In this document: positions 23,300-27,976 of the stretch, one piece after another | Layout of the letters: the number at the start of each line of letters is the position of its first letter | Position numbering within the stretch: the stretch's first letter is position 1 | DNA from: Ministeria vibrans ATCC 50519 | Lineage: Eukaryota; Opisthokonta; Filasterea | Assembly (NCBI GenBank): GCA_943704425.1 | Contig: CALSCP010002053.1 | Location: 1-27,976, forward strand | Length of the DNA stretch: 27,976 nt | Reading direction: 5' to 3' | Translations under genes and position numbers: made by a program | Notes under the pieces: generated by a model | What the model was told of the DNA's origin: nothing | Database searches by the model: none | The model's input: the letters and a program-made list of their open reading frames with translations, nothing else

Positions 23300-26200
23300 T
23301 CACAGAGTCTCCCATTCAACGGCAGGGACAGCGCTACGTCGGTCCTCAATGATCCGACAGAGATCGTGGGAAATGTAATCGTCGTTGAGCTTGGCATAGC
23401 GATCGGCGTTGAGCTTGAGACGGACGCCGCGACGCAGACCATTGTCGGGCTCGCCGTGGGCGTCGAGGTAAGGAGCGTGCGAGCGGAAGCCTGTGCGGTT
23501 GTGCGAGTCGAGGTAAACAATAACCGCTGACTTGACAAGAAGAAAAATGCAGGCGGAGCGCGAGCACTGCTGCGCGTGCGTAAACAAGTCACCGCGTTGT
23601 TGGCAGCAGCGCACCTTGACAAACGCACCGCACAGCAGACACAGTGCAGGGTCAGACTGGCGGCAGACGGTACAGCGAACGCGAGAGGTCGCAGATGCGT
23701 CCAGCAAGAAAGTGTCGTAGTTAAGTGGAAGAGGAATGAGCGCCGAGAAGCCGTCGACGTGAGGAGGGAGCATGGGCGCAGGAAGGAACGCAACAACGCT
23801 CGAGAGGTCATGCGTGACGCCCGGAGGGAAGAAGTGGTCGCGCAAAGAGGACGACTCGAGAAGTGACGGGAGGCACACGTTCGCGTAGAGTGGTTTTATT
23901 TGTGTGCTGGTCCAGTCAGCAAAAAGGCTCTCTTCGGCAAACAAGACTACGGCCAAGAGTGCACTGCGCCGCAAAAAGACCAAAAGCGCCCGACGCACAC
24001 AGTTCACCACACACTTAAGACGCCTCGACGACACCTCGGCGGTCACACCACCAGCAGCGACCGAGGTAAACTCCGCGGCGTGTGCCTCCACAAACGCAGC
24101 AAGGCCATTCATTTGACGGCGTACAATCGCATCGTCGTCATCATCAACAGGTGCAGCGTCGTCTGGGAGAGCCCTCTCGTCGAGAACCATGGCACCAAAC
24201 ACCGCCTGGAGGACCACCATGGAGGCACAAAAAGTGGCGCACACACGGAACTGGTGTGCGCTCAGTGAACCTGCACTGGTGGAAGGGTGGAAGCGCGTCA
24301 CAACCACCGTCGACACGAGCAGCTTGAAAGGGTCGCTCTGAGGAAAACACTGGACGGGCGAGATAAACTTGACAAAGAACTCGGCCAGCGACGACGTGTT
24401 GAGCTGCGGCTCTTTGAGAATGGCGAGCGCACGGATCTCGGAGACAACCAAGAGGAGATGACGCAGGAAACTGAGACGCTGGGGTCGCACATGACGACTG
24501 CGCACGAGCAGACGCTGCTCCGACTCGAGCGACGCCAGTGTGTACGCACATATCTTTGGTAGTTGGCTTGGCTTACCAAGTGCCGAAAACAATGCAACGT
24601 CAATGGCAGCGTCGTCGCCCGTCAGACGCGACGGAAGCACGAGTGGCGCGTCAATGTGCAGCTGGGACGCGATCCAGGTAGGAAGCTCAGAGGCAGTCGC
24701 AGGCGCATCGCCCGTCCACACTGTGCTGCTGCCATGCGATGGGGTGTGAGCTGGCAACACTGGTACAACCAGACTGACTGGTGTCTTGCACATGGGACAG
24801 GCATGGCGCAACCGACGCGTTGCACTCGACTTGGCCCAGCACTGCTTGTGCACGCAGTGCCCGCACGAGCCAAAGTACACATTCGAGCCGCCCGCCACCG
24901 CACGCGTCTCCAACTGATGGCGCTGCTCAAACTGTTCGTCGTACTCGGGCACTGCAAATGCCAATGACTCTGCTTGGGGCATGTAGCGACGCCGCGCAAT
25001 GGTCGAGAGAACACTCGACACTTGACAGCTCGCAAGTACCCCAATAACATCGTCGGGTTCGTCCGTTTGACACAGAATGCACACGTCGTCCTCGTGCATA
25101 CTCTCGTCGTCCAGTGTGAAGCCGCTGAGTGACGAACTGGTGCGTTCGCGACCCACCGACGAAGGTGTGCTTACGTTCGAAGTTGCTGTCGTCGTGGTGC
25201 TAGCGGATTTGCCTCCCAACGTTGCGGCTGCGGCAGAGGAGCTGTCGTCACCGGCCGAGGGACTGCCGCTCTCGACTTCGGCAATAAACTTATTCTGTGC
25301 CGTCTGCATCATTTTAAGGGCCTTTTCGCGACGCAACCGAGCCATGTCCTGCTTGCGTTTCTTCTCGGCCGCCTTGTCCTCCTCGCTGGGTCCCGCGTCG
25401 GCCGCGGCGACACGCAACGGCCCAATGGCCGTCTGGGCCACCGAGCCCCCTGCACGTAACAGCAGATTGACAACGTACTTGGCGTGCGCTGCAAGTCGGT
25501 CAGGACTCGCGGGAGCATCGGCGAGCGTCACAATGCTAGCAAAGAGCGACGGTTTCAATTGGGTGTCACACACCTGTTGAACAAAGCCAGTGTGTTCGCG
25601 CTCGTCGATGAGCGCCCCGAGTGCAACTGCGTCGAGTGCCGCACTCACACACGCATCAGAGACGGTCGATTTCTTCTCCTCCTTCTTCGGCTGCTCGTTG
25701 GCGGCGCTTGCAGCAGCAGCAGCAGCAGTGGTGGAAAGCAGGATGGGCTCGTGAATGAGCTGCAGTGTCTGTTTGCACACAAGCACCTGGTCGAGGCGTG
25801 CAAAGTTGGCGTGCAGTGGTGGAGGCAGGGGCATGGGCACGTAGGAGGCGTCTGACTTGGACGTGGTGGTCGCAGACGATGATGATGATGACGACGACGA
25901 CGATTTCTTTTCGAGGAGCGAGCAGACGTGTTGTTTGGCAAGCTGGCGGTCGGAGCGAGGATAGTGGATGAAGTATGGATTAAACTGTGCAAGGAGATTG
26001 TCATGAGCGGTGTAGACTCCGTCGGACGACGCCTCGGGACGGCGGTAGGAGGCGCACTGAGCAAGCGTCGACTCGAGCAGATCGTTGGAGACAATGTCGG
26101 GCGAGATGTTCTGGCGCAGACTGCTGTATGTCTGGGTAGGTGCTGTGAGCAGCCGGTGGGTGACCTCGCGCAGAGCAATAGACTCGAGTGTGACAGTGGA

Positions 26201-27856
26201 CGACACGCAGAGGCGATAGCGCTCAGACGTGATCTGGATAAGGAGCGACAGAAGATCTTCGAGCACGGACGAGTAGAAATCGTGAGCAAACTGTCGCATT
26301 TGGTTGAGCTGGAACAGGTCTATGAGGGTGCCCACAAACTCGCCAGAGTTCATGCAGGCGGCGCAGATCTGCAAGATAAAGAGGTCTCGGTTGAACGTGT
26401 GGATGGCGCACGTGACAAAGGTGTAGTTGTAGACGACGTTGGCAACGGAAAGGCCGTTGCGCACCCACAAACCCGTCCGTTGGTGCGCCACAAAAGCCAT
26501 GATGCGCGCCGGGTGTTCCATAAGAGCGCGAGGAACCAATGAGCCGGTGTTAAACGAGTTGCCAAACTGGGCAAAAGTGAGGTCGGGATGGCGCACAAAA
26601 GCACTCTCAATGAGACATGCAAGAAAGCGGTGGAGCGGGATGTGGACACTGACACGGTCCGAGAGCACATCAAACTTGGGGTTGCTGGTGGTCTCGGACC
26701 AAAAAAGGCCATCGGGCGACTGGGACAGAACCATGCGTTCACGAATGCGTGAGACGACACTGTCGACAGCGTAGGTGATACTCTCGACACCAGCCGCGGC
26801 AGTGTAGATGGCAAAGAGAGGCGAGAGGGGCGATGTGTGAAGGAGAAGGGTGAAGGCGGTCTTCCAGTCGTCGCTCTCGTACTCAACGTGCGCGCCCGTC
26901 TTGCGCGAGACAAAATCCATGTTGTGAAAGAGCGCAAGAAAGTACCCAAAGGCGACCTGAGGACTAGTCTCCCACTCGACGGCGGCCGATACGGGCTGGC
27001 TGGTGTGGCGCAACAAATACATCAGGTCGGTAAGTTGGTGGCGATAGCGACGGTTGCTGATGTGATCGTTGAGTGACTCGCAGCTGAGGTCCACTCTGGC
27101 TGAACGATGTGAGTCCGGCTGCGCTGTGGATTCGGTGTAGTTTGCCAGGAAGATGTTGAGAAGGGAGAAGGAGACGCGACGCAGCAAGCCCCAGCTCTTG
27201 TTGAGTTCGTGGACCAGCGAGGGCACGGTGAACAGCTGCACGGTGACGGCAATGACCGAGTCACTGGCCTCGTGTGTGTCGCGAGCAAATTCGTCGTAGA
27301 TACGACGGTAGTTGCGCGTAAAGAGCATTGCAAAGCGCGCCTTGTAGAGCGGATCAATCATGAATGACGCCATGTAAAGGGTGTGCAGACGCGCACGCAC
27401 TGTCTTCCATATGCGCGCATCGGACAGCAGAAAACGCTCGAGGAGACAAGCGTGGGTCTCGCGAGCGGCACGCGCGGCCCGCAGTGCACCCTGACGCTCT
27501 GCGTCCGGACTGCCGTGGATGGCCACGTCGAGAGCAAGCTCGTTGTCTGTCTCCACCTGCACATCTGGATTGTATGTCAGAGGCGCGTCGCAAGGACGCA
27601 CAAAGGCATGACAGAGCAAGCGGCGAAACACGTCCTGGCGCGACGCAAGATCGGACAACCACGAGATAAGCTCAACGGCCATGGCCTGGTGCATCATTAC
27701 GCGCGTCGGCATCACCGACACACGCAAGGGCTCCGTCAGCTCCCCTTCGCCAAACAAGCCTGAGTCCAATGGCAAGTGTGGTGTGCGTGCCGCAACAACC
27801 GATGCAATTTCGTCGCTCTTGGCTCGAGAGCGTTCAATCGCAATCGTAGCACGACC
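23300..27856 (-). CDS. UBR1: UBR1/UBR2-type N-degron E3 ubiquitin ligase, 5' end missing
   Basis: The visible 3' exon is 4557 b, 1518 aa in one open frame, starting at an acceptor (GAACAG) at 27857-27858. It covers most of the ligase. Blocks include DARIWKTVRARLHTLY, DPLYKARFAMLFTRNY, VQLFTVPSLVHELNK, FNPYFIHYPRSDRQ, a charged helix before the RING (KKRKQDMARLRREKA), an atypical RING (CILCQ, SCGHCVHKQCW, CPMCKT; about 25085-24780) and the C-terminal autoinhibitory domain (PALCLLCGAFV, APYLDAHGEPDNGLRRG). The UBR box for basic N-termini should be encoded beyond the right edge. Low-complexity inserts of poly-Ser (about 25880-25910) and poly-Ala (about 25710) lie in the linker. Family UBR1/UBR2 is clear; which paralogue is not. 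Confidence 0.95.
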   Translation of the reverse strand, partial: GRATIAIERSRAKSDEIASVVAARTPHLPLDSGLFGEGELTEPLRVSVMPTRVMMHQAMAVELISWLSDLASRQDVFRRLLCHAFVRPCDAPLTYNPDVQVETDNELALDVAIHGSPDAERQGALRAARAARETHACLLERFLLSDARIWKTVRARLHTLYMASFMIDPLYKARFAMLFTRNYRRIYDEFARDTHEASDSVIAVTVQLFTVPSLVHELNKSWGLLRRVSFSLLNIFLANYTESTAQPDSHRSARVDLSCESLNDHISNRRYRHQLTDLMYLLRHTSQPVSAAVEWETSPQVAFGYFLALFHNMDFVSRKTGAHVEYESDDWKTAFTLLLHTSPLSPLFAIYTAAAGVESITYAVDSVVSRIRERMVLSQSPDGLFWSETTSNPKFDVLSDRVSVHIPLHRFLACLIESAFVRHPDLTFAQFGNSFNTGSLVPRALMEHPARIMAFVAHQRTGLWVRNGLSVANVVYNYTFVTCAIHTFNRDLFILQICAACMNSGEFVGTLIDLFQLNQMRQFAHDFYSSVLEDLLSLLIQITSERYRLCVSSTVTLESIALREVTHRLLTAPTQTYSSLRQNISPDIVSNDLLESTLAQCASYRRPEASSDGVYTAHDNLLAQFNPYFIHYPRSDRQLAKQHVCSLLEKKSSSSSSSSSSATTTSKSDASYVPMPLPPPLHANFARLDQVLVCKQTLQLIHEPILLSTTAAAAAASAANEQPKKEEKKSTVSDACVSAALDAVALGALIDEREHTGFVQQVCDTQLKPSLFASIVTLADAPASPDRLAAHAKYVVNLLLRAGGSVAQTAIGPLRVAAADAGPSEEDKAAEKKRKQDMARLRREKALKMMQTAQNKFIAEVESGSPSAGDDSSSAAAATLGGKSASTTTTATSNVSTPSSVGRERTSSSLSGFTLDDESMHEDDVCILCQTDEPDDVIGVLASCQVSSVLSTIARRRYMPQAESLAFAVPEYDEQFEQRHQLETRAVAGGSNVYFGSCGHCVHKQCWAKSSATRRLRHACPMCKTPVSLVVPVLPAHTPSHGSSTVWTGDAPATASELPTWIASQLHIDAPLVLPSRLTGDDAAIDVALFSALGKPSQLPKICAYTLASLESEQRLLVRSRHVRPQRLSFLRHLLLVVSEIRALAILKEPQLNTSSLAEFFVKFISPVQCFPQSDPFKLLVSTVVVTRFHPSTSAGSLSAHQFRVCATFCASMVVLQAVFGAMVLDERALPDDAAPVDDDDDAIVRRQMNGLAAFVEAHAAEFTSVAAGGVTAEVSSRRLKCVVNCVRRALLVFLRRSALLAVVLFAEESLFADWTSTQIKPLYANVCLPSLLESSSLRDHFFPPGVTHDLSSVVAFLPAPMLPPHVDGFSALIPLPLNYDTFLLDASATSRVRCTVCRQSDPALCLLCGAFVKVRCCQQRGDLFTHAQQCSRSACIFLLVKSAVIVYLDSHNRTGFRSHAPYLDAHGEPDNGLRRGVRLKLNADRYAKLNDDYISHDLCRIIEDRRSAVPAVEWETL

Positions 27857-27976
27857 CTGTTCAAAAATTAATAAAGAAAAAAGAGTGTGTGTCAGTCGTG
27901 GTTTTTCTCCTTGTATCATTGTTTCTGTCCCATTCCTTTTCTTTTCAATGTCTGGCCTGTGACACAATCGTCTTTG
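27857..27976 (-). other. Probable intron and upstream UBR gene sequence at the right edge
   Basis: On the minus strand, the last 120 b end in TTTATTAATTTTTGAACAG, a good acceptor for the large UBR exon. The frame stays open upstream by chance but shows no family similarity. The donor was not placed; it may be among the GT dinucleotides in this stretch or off the edge. Confidence 0.6.

Overview
The window is from a nuclear genome of a gene-dense, intron-bearing unicellular eukaryote. I read 14 protein-coding genes in 28 kb. Thirty-one donor sites, all GT, can be placed by joining homologous exons. Most introns are short (about 55-130 b), and intergenic gaps are often under 250 b. There is no operon structure, no prokaryote-type element and no transposon or viral gene. 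The gene set (FMNL-type formin, LYSET/TMEM251-like protein, animal-type VKORC1, SCAPER, NDUFAF3, PARG, UBR1/2-type ligase) fits best with a unicellular relative of animals or another amorphean protist. I cannot name the organism.

Layout. 1-3888 (minus): 5' part of an N-myristoylated formin whose 3' end lies off the left edge. 4044-4896 (plus): NDUFAF3-like mitochondrial complex I assembly factor, divergent from the formin. 4927-5824 (minus): TMA7, its stop 30 b from the NDUFAF3 stop. 6086-6631 (minus): VKORC1-like enzyme. 6704-10065 (plus): SCAPER, starting 72 b from the VKOR start. 10853-12339 (plus): a CaMKK/SAK1-like kinase with DVS in place of DFG. 12559-13854 (plus): secreted EGF plus beta-propeller protein resembling glycosidases. 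13967-14588 (minus): LYSET-like membrane protein. 14738-15759 (minus): unrecognised secreted protein. 15981-17805 (plus): GT92-family glycosyltransferase. 17892-18304 (minus): ATX1/ATOX1 copper chaperone. 19572-19829 (plus): small Cys-rich secreted protein ending in APTP. 20318-23216 (plus): poly(ADP-ribose) glycohydrolase. 23300-27976 (minus): UBR1/2-type E3 ligase, N-terminus off the right edge.

Functions are mostly unrelated housekeeping: actin, mitochondria, ribosome, ER redox, copper, ADP-ribose and N-degron pathways. One run of four adjacent genes (12559-17805) all encode products of the secretory or lysosomal route. I found no coherent new multi-gene system. The most useful second-look items are the splice-donor pattern, the DVS kinase, the LYSET-like gene, the APTP peptide and the unrecognised secreted protein. 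Exon boundaries come from reading-frame continuity and family similarity recalled from knowledge; no database search or RNA data was available.
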